NCBI GenBank assembly: GCA_045647525.1
Contig: JAZRMK010000014.1
Location: forward strand, 1 to 13,495
DNA: 13,495 nucleotides
Reading direction: 5' to 3'
Source of the DNA: UMGS172 sp045647525
GTDB taxonomy: Bacteria; Bacillota; Clostridia; Oscillospirales; Acutalibacteraceae
Part shown: piece after piece, positions 1-6,031 of the stretch
Layout of the letters: the number at the start of each line of letters is the position of its first letter
How positions within the stretch are numbered: the stretch's first letter is position 1
Position numbers and translations under genes: made by a program
The notes under the pieces: model-generated
Database searches by the model: none
Told to the model about the DNA's origin: nothing
What the model saw: the letters and a program-made list of their open reading frames with translations, nothing else

Positions 1-1063
1 ATCTTCCGTTTTCAATCAAGAAAACCTTTCCTTTTTCCAAACCTTTTATGTTGTTTGGATCGCAGCAGGTAATAAAAACTTGCCATTCTTTTATATGGTT
101 TAAAATGTAATTCTGACGGGACAAATCAAGCTCGCTCATAACATCATCAAGTAAAGCTATCGGCTTTTTGCCTGTAATTGCGGATATTACTGCCGATTCC
201 GCTAATTTTAATGATATTGCTGCCGACCTTTTTTGACCCTGAGAACCAAAGGTCTTTGCACTTAAACCGTTTATTGAGATCATCATTTCATCTCGGTGAG
301 GGCCTATTGATGTATTTAATGAATAAATATCATTTTTTCGGCTGTCAATAAGATTTTTTCTAAACTCCTCTTGACTATTTCCAACCGAGGTTTCATATTT
401 TATTTCGATTTTCTCTTTACCCTCCGAAATTCCTTCGAAAATTTTAGGTAAAAATTGTTTTAATTTCTCGATGTGTTTTTTTCTGAATTCAATAATTTCA
501 AAACCTAAAACACTTAATTCATTTTCAAAATCATCAAGAAATTCTTCTAACATAGGATTAAATTTTATATCTTTTAAAATTTTATTTCTTTGCTCTAATG
601 CTCTGTTATAACGTCGTAAAACATCAATATATCTGGGATATATCTGGCCTAAGGATAAATCTAAAAACCTTCTTCTTACAGCAGGTCCGTCTTTTATGAT
701 ATTTATATCAAGAGGTGAAAATATAACGGCATTTATATTACCCGCAATAGATGCTGCGGATTTATATTCAACACCATTTAAAATTGCTTTTCTTTTACCA
801 TCAATTTCAATAACACACTCTTGCTCACGGTTATTATCATAAAAAGAAAGCTCTAATTTTGCTTTTACAGCGTTTAAATTAACCAACTCCGAGTCTTTAC
901 TTCCTCTAAAACTTTTAGCGCCTGTAAAACACCACAGAGCCTCTATAAGATTAGTTTTTCCTTGGGCATTCTGTCCGTAAATAACATTTATTCCGTCTGT
1001 CGGTTCAATTTCAATTTCTTCAATGTTTCTGAAATTTTGAACTTTTATCTTTTTTATGACCAT
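1..1063 (-). CDS. recF: DNA replication and repair protein RecF, 3' end cut by window edge
   Basis: RecF is an SMC-like ATPase that binds gapped DNA and helps load RecA during recombinational gap repair. The frame opens at ATG 1063-1061 (MVIKKIKVQNFRNIEEIEIE) and stays open to position 2, giving 354 residues. The family is usually about 360-370 long, so only the extreme C-terminus is missing. A Walker A motif, GQNAQGKTN, lies at residues 30-38. A C-terminal ABC-type signature and Walker B (GSQGQKRSAA, then ALLDDVMSELD) reads out around positions 250-130. The ATG abuts the yaaA stop (TAA|ATG) and no strong Shine-Dalgarno is seen, so translation is probably coupled to yaaA. It is last in view of the dnaA-dnaN-yaaA-recF run, which is standard Gram-positive order. 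Confidence 0.95.
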   Translation of the reverse strand, partial: MVIKKIKVQNFRNIEEIEIEPTDGINVIYGQNAQGKTNLIEALWCFTGAKSFRGSKDSELVNLNAVKAKLELSFYDNNREQECVIEIDGKRKAILNGVEYKSAASIAGNINAVIFSPLDINIIKDGPAVRRRFLDLSLGQIYPRYIDVLRRYNRALEQRNKILKDIKFNPMLEEFLDDFENELSVLGFEIIEFRKKHIEKLKQFLPKIFEGISEGKEKIEIKYETSVGNSQEEFRKNLIDSRKNDIYSLNTSIGPHRDEMMISINGLSAKTFGSQGQKRSAAISLKLAESAVISAITGKKPIALLDDVMSELDLSRQNYILNHIKEWQVFITCCDPNNIKGLEKGKVFLIENGR

Positions 1064-1276
1064 TTAAGTTTTTTCAACCTTAATTTTAAATCGGTCAAAC
1101 TCAACGATCTCTCCACCGCGAAGTTTTTTTCCTCTCATAGTACAAACTTCACCGTTTACCTTTACAAGACCATCTAATATAACTGCTTTGGCTTGTCCTC
1201 CGGAACCTAAAATTCCTGCAAATTTTAATAAATCATCGAGTTTTATGTATTCAGTGTGAATTTTTACAGTTTCCAT
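1064..1276 (-). CDS. yaaA: S4-domain RNA-binding protein YaaA
   Basis: A 70-residue protein consisting almost wholly of one S4 RNA-binding fold: IKLDDLLKFAGILGSGGQAK, then ILDGLVKVNGEV and the basic MRGKKLRGGEIV. Members of this family at this locus (B. subtilis YaaA type) are about 70 residues. They are thought to bind RNA or the ribosome, but the cellular role is poorly defined. Its ATG (1276-1274) overlaps the dnaN stop by one base (TAATG), and its stop directly abuts recF. Expression is therefore very likely by translational coupling in the dnaN-recF transcript. Identification rests on both the S4 pattern and the invariant dnaN-yaaA-recF position. Confidence 0.92.
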   Translation of the reverse strand: METVKIHTEYIKLDDLLKFAGILGSGGQAKAVILDGLVKVNGEVCTMRGKKLRGGEIVEFDRFKIKVEKT

Positions 1277-2382
1277 TATTCAGCCTTCAATCTCATAGGC
1301 ATAACCATATAAATAAAGTCATCGCCTTCTTTTGGTAATATTATTATTGACGAGAAAGAACCGTTAAAATTCATTGTTACTTCATCAGTTTCACAAGCTT
1401 TTAATGCATCGGTTAAGAATCTGTTATTTATACCGATTTCAAATTCTTCCCCTGTAACTTCGGTTTTGTAAATATCAGTTACCTTACCAACAGCAGTAGC
1501 ACATGAATATACCATTTCATCTGCTTTAATACTGCAACGCATTATTGTTTTTATCTGATCGTTTATAACAAGAGAAATTCTTTCAATAATTGAAACAAGA
1601 TCTTTTGTGTTTATTTTTGCTGTTGTTGCGTAAGAAGAAGGCATAATCTTTTTATAATTTATAAATTCGCCCTCAATTTTTCTTGAAATAATAGAATATC
1701 CGTCAACATTTAATGCAATATGACGGCGACCTATAAAGAAGTTAACATTTTCTTCATCATCTTTAATAATTTTAACAGCTTCGTTTATTGTTTTTGCAGA
1801 AATTACAAAAGAAAGAGTTTTTCCTAATTTTATATTTTCTTTTCTAACTGCTAATCTAAAACCGTCAACACCGACTATTTTTACATTATCTTCTTCAATA
1901 TCAAATAAAAGACCTGTGAGAATTGGTTTTTGTGCATCGGCAGCAGCACATGCAAAAACAGTTTGACGAACCATTGACTTCAATGTCTCGCAAGGGAAAG
2001 AAATTTCTTCACAGTCATCAATTGTAGGCATTTCAGGAAAATCTTCTGCCGGCATACCCATAATATCAAACATCGTTGTTTCTGATTTTATTTTACAAAC
2101 TAAACGGTCATTTACTTCAAAAGATACAGTATCACCCGAAAGGCTTCTTAAAATATCACCAAGAAGTTTTGCTTTAAAAACAATACTTCCTTCTTCAGCG
2201 CAATTTATGTCGATAGTTTTGGTCATTCCTACTTCCAAATTATATGCCATCATTTTAAGACCGTCTTTTGAAGCAGTCATATGAATACCTTCCAAAACAG
2301 GAAATGTAGCCTTTGTTGCTACAGCTCTCGAAAGATTAGTAACTGCTTCGCATAATTTTTCGCGTGATACCAAAAATCTCAT
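1276..2382 (-). CDS. dnaN: DNA polymerase III sliding clamp, beta subunit
   Basis: DnaN is the ring-shaped processivity clamp that tethers DNA polymerase III and other DNA enzymes to the template. The protein has 368 residues, normal for the family (about 366-378, three repeated clamp domains). Family hallmarks are the N-terminal MRFLVSREKLCEAVTNLSRA, the mid-protein LLFDIEEDNVKIVGVDGFRLA segment and the C-terminal YMVMPMRL. The ATG at 2382 is preceded by AAAGGA about 9 bases upstream. The gene follows dnaA after the 251-bp origin region and overlaps yaaA by one base. It is AT-rich: one sampled 60-base line (1741-1800) has 15 G/C. No separate promoter is convincing, so it may be read from the dnaA promoter. 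Confidence 0.97.
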   Translation of the reverse strand: MRFLVSREKLCEAVTNLSRAVATKATFPVLEGIHMTASKDGLKMMAYNLEVGMTKTIDINCAEEGSIVFKAKLLGDILRSLSGDTVSFEVNDRLVCKIKSETTMFDIMGMPAEDFPEMPTIDDCEEISFPCETLKSMVRQTVFACAAADAQKPILTGLLFDIEEDNVKIVGVDGFRLAVRKENIKLGKTLSFVISAKTINEAVKIIKDDEENVNFFIGRRHIALNVDGYSIISRKIEGEFINYKKIMPSSYATTAKINTKDLVSIIERISLVINDQIKTIMRCSIKADEMVYSCATAVGKVTDIYKTEVTGEEFEIGINNRFLTDALKACETDEVTMNFNGSFSSIIILPKEGDDFIYMVMPMRLKAE

Positions 2383-2420
2383 TTTTAAAAAATCCTTTCT
2401 TTAAATAAGTAATATAAAAA

Positions 2421-2435
2421 TAGTAGTTATAGTAG
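2421..2435 (-). promoter_or_regulatory. DnaA-trio tract of the origin unwinding element
   Basis: The plus strand reads TAGTAGTTATAGTAG, five consecutive trinucleotides of TAG/TTA type. The minus strand therefore reads CTACTATAACTACTA, preceded by AGG and a DnaA box and followed by an A/T-only stretch. In B. subtilis a CTACTATTACT-type tract sits in the same place relative to the last DnaA boxes and dnaN, where DnaA filaments bind one strand to start melting. The match in sequence, spacing and orientation is direct. Function here is inferred from that. Confidence 0.82.
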
Positions 2436-2438
2436 CCT

Positions 2439-2447
2439 TGTGGAAAT
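2439..2447 (-). promoter_or_regulatory. DnaA box adjacent to the trio tract
   Basis: The minus strand reads ATTTCCACA, two differences from TTATCCACA with the CCACA core intact. Three bases (AGG on the minus strand) separate it from the trio tract. The next box abuts it without a gap. This is the anchoring position expected of the box that directs a DnaA filament on to the trios. Confidence 0.65.
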
Positions 2448-2456
2448 TGTGAATAT
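2448..2456 (-). promoter_or_regulatory. DnaA box
   Basis: The minus strand reads ATATTCACA, one difference from TTATNCACA. It is in direct tandem, with no spacer, with the box at 2439-2447 and in the same orientation, like the paired boxes next to the B. subtilis unwinding site. Confidence 0.68.
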
Positions 2457-2547
2457 TTAAAAATTTACGATTAAACAAGGAGTTTTAAGCCAATAATTAT
2501 TATTTTTTAAATCTTAATAATTTGTTAATAACTTTGTTAAATTTTTA

Positions 2548-2556
2548 TTATTCACA
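2548..2556 (+). promoter_or_regulatory. DnaA box, exact consensus match
   Basis: The plus strand reads TTATTCACA, a perfect match to TTATNCACA and the best box in the window. It is in the opposite orientation to the other three boxes and sits in the middle of the AT-rich gap. Confidence 0.75.
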
Positions 2557-2592
2557 CACCTGTTTATAAAATTTAATAAATTCTTGTTGAAA

Positions 2593-2601
2593 TGTGGAAA
2601 A
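2593..2601 (-). promoter_or_regulatory. DnaA box near the dnaA stop
   Basis: The minus strand reads TTTTCCACA, one difference from TTATCCACA. It is 33 bases beyond the dnaA stop codon and in the same orientation as the box pair next to the trios. Confidence 0.65.
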
Positions 2602-2633
2602 CTTTCAATTTTATGTCAACTCATGTAAACAAT

Positions 2634-3935
2634 TTAAGAATTAACATTTTTGATAATATCTTCGATAAGACGTTTTTCCATTTCGTTTTGTTTTATAAGT
2701 TTCTTTATCTTATCGGTGGTATAGAGAATGGTTGTATGGTCTTTATTAAATTTCTTTCCAATTTCGGTAGAAGAAAGACCCATAACTGTGTGAACAATGT
2801 AAATAGAAATTTGTCTTGCTTTTGCAATATCTGCAGATTTCTTTTTAGAAAAAATATCTTCAGTAGAAACGTTATAAGTTCTCGATACTTCTTCGACTAT
2901 TTTTTCAACCGTTACAGGATCAGGCATTGTTTCATTAACAACATCTCTGATATAACTTTGAACCAATGGTAAGTTTAATTTATTGGAATGAATAGTAACA
3001 TAAGCCTGTAATTTTTTTATAATTCCTTCCAACTGTCTTATATTACTTTTAACCTGGTCGGCTATGAAATAAATAACATCATCATCAATTTCCAAATTCA
3101 ACTGTTCGGACTTTGATTTTAAAATTCCTACTCTTGTTTCAAAATCTGGGGGAGACATATCAGCGATAATTCCGCTTTCGAATCTCGACCTTAATCTTTC
3201 TTCGAGAGTTTTAATTTCTCTGGGAGGACGGTCGGAAGTCAAAACTATCTGTTTTTCCGGATAAAGAGCATTAAAGGTGTTAAAAAACTCTTCCTGAGCA
3301 TAATCTTTACCGGCAATAAAATGAATATCGTCGATAAGTAAAACATCAACCGAACGGAAACGGTCGTGGAAAAGGTCGGTAGTCTGATTACGTATGGCAA
3401 TAACCAATTCGTTAACAAATTCCTCACCGCTTATATAAAGAACCTTTTTATCTTTAAAATTTGCCTCTACACTGTTTTTTAATGCTTTGATAATATGGGT
3501 TTTACCAACACCGGAATTTCCGTAAATAAACAAAGGATTGTAAATATTTTCCGAAGGATTATCGGCAACTGCCATTGCTGCAGCATGAGCAAATTTGTTT
3601 GAAGAACCGACAACAAAATTTTCAAAGGTGTAGCCTTCTTTTTTATCGGTTAAAATAGAAGTGTTTGAAACCTTTTCTTCACGGACAACAATTTCTATTT
3701 TCATAGGAATTCCGCAAACAGCAGCCAAAGAATCCTCCAAAATTGCTCTGTAATAAGCATCAACAGTTTTCTTTTTATACTGACTTCCTGTAATAAGATA
3801 GAAAACACCATCGTCACCCTGTTCAGGGTAGAAGTCATCCATCCAAACGTTTATACCAACCTCTGTGATTTTTTGATTTTCTTTGCAATCCTCTAAAATT
3901 TTGTTCCATAATTCCTTTACGCTGTCAATAGCCAT
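2634..3935 (-). CDS. dnaA: Chromosomal replication initiator protein DnaA
   Basis: DnaA is the AAA+ initiator that binds DnaA boxes, oligomerises with ATP and opens the origin. At 433 residues it is at the short end of the family (about 440-470), mainly through a short linker (about residues 86-103). Domain I is at about 1-85. The AAA+ core has Walker A GNSGVGKT (139-146), Walker B VLLIDDIHF (198-206), sensor 1 VLTSDRPP (231-238) and an arginine finger in ERLRSRF (246-252). Domain IV ends with the box-reading DHTTILYTTDKI (399-410). The ATG is preceded by GGAAGGA at good spacing. A TTGAAA-17-TATACT promoter lies about 100 bases upstream. DnaA usually represses its own gene, but no box is seen at this promoter. 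The upstream neighbour is a ferredoxin gene instead of the usual divergent rpmH. Confidence 0.98.
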   Translation of the reverse strand: MAIDSVKELWNKILEDCKENQKITEVGINVWMDDFYPEQGDDGVFYLITGSQYKKKTVDAYYRAILEDSLAAVCGIPMKIEIVVREEKVSNTSILTDKKEGYTFENFVVGSSNKFAHAAAMAVADNPSENIYNPLFIYGNSGVGKTHIIKALKNSVEANFKDKKVLYISGEEFVNELVIAIRNQTTDLFHDRFRSVDVLLIDDIHFIAGKDYAQEEFFNTFNALYPEKQIVLTSDRPPREIKTLEERLRSRFESGIIADMSPPDFETRVGILKSKSEQLNLEIDDDVIYFIADQVKSNIRQLEGIIKKLQAYVTIHSNKLNLPLVQSYIRDVVNETMPDPVTVEKIVEEVSRTYNVSTEDIFSKKKSADIAKARQISIYIVHTVMGLSSTEIGKKFNKDHTTILYTTDKIKKLIKQNEMEKRLIEDIIKNVNS

Positions 3936-4039
3936 TTTTTATTCCTTCCAAAGTAAATTTATAAAAATTCTTTATTTAAATTTATTTAAATAAAGGGAGA
4001 AAAACGCAGTAAAAAAAGGCATAATAATACCTATAAAAA

Positions 4040-4068
4040 AGTATATCATAAAACAGACTTTTTTTCAA
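4040..4068 (-). promoter_or_regulatory. Promoter of dnaA (sigma-A type)
   Basis: On the minus strand TTGAAA (4068-4063) is followed by exactly 17 bases and TATACT (4045-4040). Both hexamers are one or two changes from consensus. The start point would be near 4033, giving a leader of about 98 nt before the dnaA ATG. It is the only strong promoter in the gene-free region. Confidence 0.75.
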
Positions 4069-4136
4069 CAAAAAAGACATAAAAAATCGATGAAAAATCA
4101 ACAAAAAACATACAACTTTTTTGACGTTTTCAATAT

Positions 4137-4177
4137 AAAAATCACCTCTGAATTTTTAAAAATCAAAGGTGATTTTT
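4137..4177. terminator. Orphan terminator-like hairpin upstream of dnaA
   Basis: AAAAATCACCT (4137-4147) pairs perfectly with AGGTGATTTTT (4167-4177). The inner part adds a further TGA...TCA pairing. T-runs flank it on either strand, so it could stop transcription both ways. It lies between the ferredoxin terminator and the dnaA promoter with no gene directly feeding it. It may be a second barrier protecting dnaA from read-through, or a leftover from a lost gene. Confidence 0.5.
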
Positions 4178-4267
4178 ATTATATTTTTTGTGGTAAAATA
4201 AATTGTCAAACATAGAGTTTGGAACAAAAAAATATTAAAATAAACTTTAAAAATTCAAAAATGTAAA

Positions 4268-4300
4268 AAAAGAGCAGAAGCTAAAAGCTTCTGCTCTTTT
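4268..4300 (-). terminator. Terminator of the ferredoxin gene
   Basis: A 14-bp perfect stem (4268-4281 with 4287-4300, core GAGCAGAAGC/GCTTCTGCTC) has a 5-base loop. On the minus strand it is followed by a run of T residues (TTTTTTTACAT). It starts 24 bases past the ferredoxin stop codon, the expected place for a Rho-independent terminator. Confidence 0.88.
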
Positions 4301-4323
4301 AATATGTTTGTGTCAAGAAGTGA

Positions 4324-4494
4324 TTAAGCCTGGGTAATGCACTCTACGGGGCAACCGTCTGCGCAAGCTCCGCAATCCAAGCAAGCATCTGCATCGATAA
4401 CGAATTTATCGTCACCTTCGCTGATAGCCTCAACAGGACAAGAAGCAGCACAAGCACCGCACTTGATACAATCGTCAGTAATTTTGTATGCCAT
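4324..4494 (-). CDS. 2[4Fe-4S] bacterial-type ferredoxin
   Basis: A 56-residue electron carrier of clostridial type, cytoplasmic, with low redox potential. It typically serves pyruvate:ferredoxin oxidoreductase, hydrogenase or Rnf-type systems. The translation begins MAYKITDDCIKCGACAASCP. It shows two CxxCxxCxxxCP motifs, C9-C12-C15-C19 and C38-C41-C44-C48, the full ligand set for two clusters, plus an extra C52. The ATG at 4494-4492 has an excellent GGAGGTG ribosome binding site 8 bases upstream (4503-4509). The gene has its own promoter (4543-4570) and terminator (4268-4300), so it is a single-gene unit. It supports an anaerobic lifestyle. Its place next to dnaA is unusual. The specific redox partner cannot be told from here. 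Confidence 0.95.
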   Translation of the reverse strand: MAYKITDDCIKCGACAASCPVEAISEGDDKFVIDADACLDCGACADGCPVECITQA

Positions 4495-4542
4495 TGAAAA
4501 TACACCTCCGAAAAGATATTTCAGTAATTAGATTACAAACTA

Positions 4543-4570
4543 ATTCTAACACACTTTTTAAAAAAAGCAA
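4543..4570 (-). promoter_or_regulatory. Promoter of the ferredoxin gene
   Basis: On the minus strand TTGCTT (4570-4565), 16 bases, then TAGAAT (4548-4543). The -10 is one change from TATAAT. It lies in the gap after the yebC stop, about 49 bases before the ferredoxin ATG. Confidence 0.6.
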
Positions 4571-4614
4571 TAGAAATTTTATAAATATATCTTTAATAAT
4601 CCGTTAAAACAACA

Positions 4615-5346
4615 TTATTCGCCGTCATTTTCCCAGTTGTGCCAAACATTCTGAACGTCATCGTTCTCTTCAAGCATATCAATGAGTTTTTCCATTTTAG
4701 CAGCCATTTCGGGATCATCAATAGCAGAGGTGGTGGCGGGAACATAGGTAGGTTCTGCCGAAAGGAAGGTATATCCTTTTTCACTCAAAACCTCACTTAC
4801 TGCACCAACCGAGTTAACATCTGTGGAAATCTCAAAGATATCACCGTCGAAATTAAAGTCCTCGGCACCTGCTTCCAAAGCGTCCTCCATAACCTTATCC
4901 TCATCCAAGCCTTCACCCTCGATAACGATAAGACCTTTATATTCAAACATAAACATAACCGAGCCCGACTGACCTAAATTACCGCCGCACTTATCAAAAT
5001 AGTGACGCATTTCGCCTGCGGTACGGTTACGGTTGTCGGTCAAGGTGTCAACAATAACAGCAATTCCGCAAGGACCGTAGCCTTCGTAGACGAGATGCTC
5101 GTAATCAGCACCGCCCTGCTCGCCTGCGGCCTTTTTAATGATACGGTCAATATTATCATTAGGAACGTTGTTAGCCTTTGCTTTGGCTATAACATCCTTC
5201 AATTTGCCGTTAACGTTGGGGTCGGGACCGCCTGCTTTAACGACCATTGTAAGTTCGCGGCCGATACGTGTGAAGACCTTAGCTCTTGCCTGGTCGATTT
5301 TTTCTTTTTTTCTTTTGATTGTACTCCATTTAGAATGTCCTGACAT
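4615..5346 (-). CDS. yebC: YebC/PmpR (TACO1) family protein
   Basis: A 243-residue member of the YebC family, usually 240-250 long. The N-terminal MSGHSKWSTIKRKKEKIDQA and the following KVFTRIGRELTMVVKAGGPDP are the family signature. Later landmarks are NDNIDRIIKKAAGE, YGPCGIAV, RNRTAGEMRHYFDKCGG and MFEYKG. These proteins were long annotated as transcriptional regulators. Bacterial and mitochondrial relatives are now linked to translation, helping ribosomes through difficult (for example polyproline) stretches. The ATG has GGAGG 7 bases upstream (5354-5358). A promoter lies at 5376-5404. No terminator is visible after the stop, so some read-through into the ferredoxin gene is possible. It is much richer in GC than dnaA/dnaN (32 of 60 in line 4981-5040). 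Confidence 0.95.
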   Translation of the reverse strand: MSGHSKWSTIKRKKEKIDQARAKVFTRIGRELTMVVKAGGPDPNVNGKLKDVIAKAKANNVPNDNIDRIIKKAAGEQGGADYEHLVYEGYGPCGIAVIVDTLTDNRNRTAGEMRHYFDKCGGNLGQSGSVMFMFEYKGLIVIEGEGLDEDKVMEDALEAGAEDFNFDGDIFEISTDVNSVGAVSEVLSEKGYTFLSAEPTYVPATTSAIDDPEMAAKMEKLIDMLEENDDVQNVWHNWENDGE

Positions 5347-5375
5347 AAAGTAGCCTCCGGAAATTTAATAAAAGA

Positions 5376-5404
5376 ATTTTATCACAAAATAAACTTTATT
5401 ACAA
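5376..5404 (-). promoter_or_regulatory. Promoter of yebC
   Basis: On the minus strand TTGTAA (5404-5399), 17 bases, then TAAAAT (5381-5376), directly between ruvX and yebC. The start point would give a short leader of about 20-25 nt containing the GGAGG ribosome binding site. Part of the -35 lies next to the ruvX stop codon. Confidence 0.55.
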
Positions 5405-5407
5405 CAG

Positions 5408-5833
5408 TTATTTGCCTATTGTGTTCTTTCTGTGTCTCAAAAAGTCCTCTAAAATAATGGTTGCTGCAACAGCATCAACTATCTGTTTTCTTTTTTTACC
5501 TCTTGTATCGGTAAAATTAAGCGCTGTATGGGCACTGACAGTGGTGCAGCGTTCGTCCCAAAGCTCGACAGGCAGACCTGTGGCGTTTTTGAGAGCCTCT
5601 GCTGCGGCAGCACATTCCTGTGCTTTAAAACCTTCCGAACCGTCCATATTCTTAGGATATCCGACAACTATCATTTCGGCACCGAGTTCCTTTGCTTTGT
5701 CGGCGAGTTTTAAAATAAGTTTTTCGCGGTTATATTCGGTTATAACACCTTTCGGAAATGCGAAAGATTCGCCGTTGTCACTTAAAGCCACACCGGTTCG
5801 TGCGGTGCCCACATCGACCGACATAATAAGCAT
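5408..5833 (-). CDS. ruvX: Putative pre-16S rRNA nuclease / Holliday junction resolvase-like RuvX (YqgF)
   Basis: YqgF/RuvX has an RNase-H-like fold and in E. coli is implicated in 16S rRNA 5'-end maturation. The protein is 141 residues, normal for the family. It has the N-terminal SVDVGTARTGVALSD (Asp7), VVGYPKNMDGSEG (57-69), ELWDERCTT (90-98) with Asp93 and Glu94, and DAVAATIILEDFL (120-132) with Asp120. These are the expected acidic active-site residues. I place the start at ATG 5833-5831. The frame continues 6 codons upstream to a TTG at 5851, but AAAGGA (5843-5848) lies within that extension, exactly 9 bases before this ATG. It has its own promoter and is followed by yebC. Confidence 0.93.
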   Translation of the reverse strand: MLIMSVDVGTARTGVALSDNGESFAFPKGVITEYNREKLILKLADKAKELGAEMIVVGYPKNMDGSEGFKAQECAAAAEALKNATGLPVELWDERCTTVSAHTALNFTDTRGKKRKQIVDAVAATIILEDFLRHRKNTIGK

Positions 5834-5865
5834 GAATTCACGTCCTTTCAATACACTTAAAAATT

Positions 5866-5894
5866 ATAATACTATAATAAAAATAAAAAGACAA
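5866..5894 (-). promoter_or_regulatory. Promoter of ruvX
   Basis: On the minus strand TTGTCT (5894-5889), 17 bases, then TATTAT (5871-5866). A perfect TATAAT overlaps slightly downstream (5868-5863) but at a 20-base spacing. Either could be the -10. It sits about 35 bases before the ruvX ATG. Confidence 0.5.
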
Positions 5895-5943
5895 GAAGAA
5901 AATAAAATTAGGTGGTTGCTCTTACCAAAATGTTAATTTTATG

Positions 5944-6020
5944 GTGATAATGAACGATAGTGAAGGATCTTGAGGTGTTTTTAAAAAGATGATTGGATTA
6001 TTCATTTCGCTCAGAATTAC
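5944..6020. repeat. Degenerate palindromic intergenic repeat
   Basis: The left arm at 5944-5969 (GTGATAATGAACGATAGTGA followed by AGGATC) is an imperfect inverted copy of the right arm at 5996-6020, whose reverse complement reads GTAATTCTGAGCGAAATGAA then TAATC. About 18 of 26 positions agree, across a 26-base loop. The pattern TTCTGAGCGAA..TGAA..ATC resembles the widespread bacterial intergenic repeat of the form TTCTGAGCGAAGCGAAGAAT. It is therefore probably an old, decayed MITE or REP-like copy. It lies between the glgP terminator and the ruvX promoter, outside any gene. Confidence 0.55.
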
Positions 6021-6031
6021 AAAACAAGATA

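Larger units (their letters stand above)
2383..2633. other. oriC: Probable chromosome origin oriC (dnaA-dnaN gap)
   Basis: This 251-bp non-coding, very AT-rich gap separates dnaA from dnaN. On the minus strand, in dnaA-to-dnaN order, it holds a box at 2593-2601, AT-rich DNA with an opposite-strand TTATTCACA (2548-2556), two abutting boxes (2448-2456 and 2439-2447), a short GC spacer, a DnaA-trio tract (2435-2421), a pure A/T stretch (about 2420-2401), and then the dnaN ribosome binding site. This is the order of the B. subtilis basal unwinding element between dnaA and dnaN. No convincing box cluster is seen upstream of dnaA, so the origin may lie entirely on this side. Weaker box-like matches with the core C changed occur at 2523-2531 and 2561-2569. 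Experimental confirmation is absent. Confidence 0.85.
3936..4323. other. Gene-free 388-bp region upstream of dnaA
   Basis: No coding frame is supported here. The stretch is extremely AT-rich. It contains the dnaA ribosome binding site (GGAAGGA on the minus strand just above 3935), the dnaA promoter (4040-4068), an orphan hairpin (4137-4177) and the ferredoxin terminator (4268-4300). Between 4178 and 4267 I see nothing identifiable. In most related genomes rpmH would begin here on the opposite strand, and no trace of it is visible. DnaA boxes are not apparent. The closest, TGTGGTAAA near 4189, has two mismatches. Confidence 0.7.

Noticed and set aside
962..1177. Plus-strand open frame over recF/yaaA
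   Set aside because: It is antisense to two firmly identified genes and has Phe/Asn-rich, shadow-like composition with no ribosome binding site.
2592..2972. Plus-strand 126-residue frame over the 3' end of dnaA and part of oriC
   Set aside because: It is antisense to the conserved DnaA DNA-binding domain, and its composition is a mirror of dnaA codons.
4337..4531. Plus-strand frame over the ferredoxin gene
   Set aside because: It is the complement of the cysteine codons. The minus-strand ferredoxin has full motifs, ribosome binding site, promoter and terminator.
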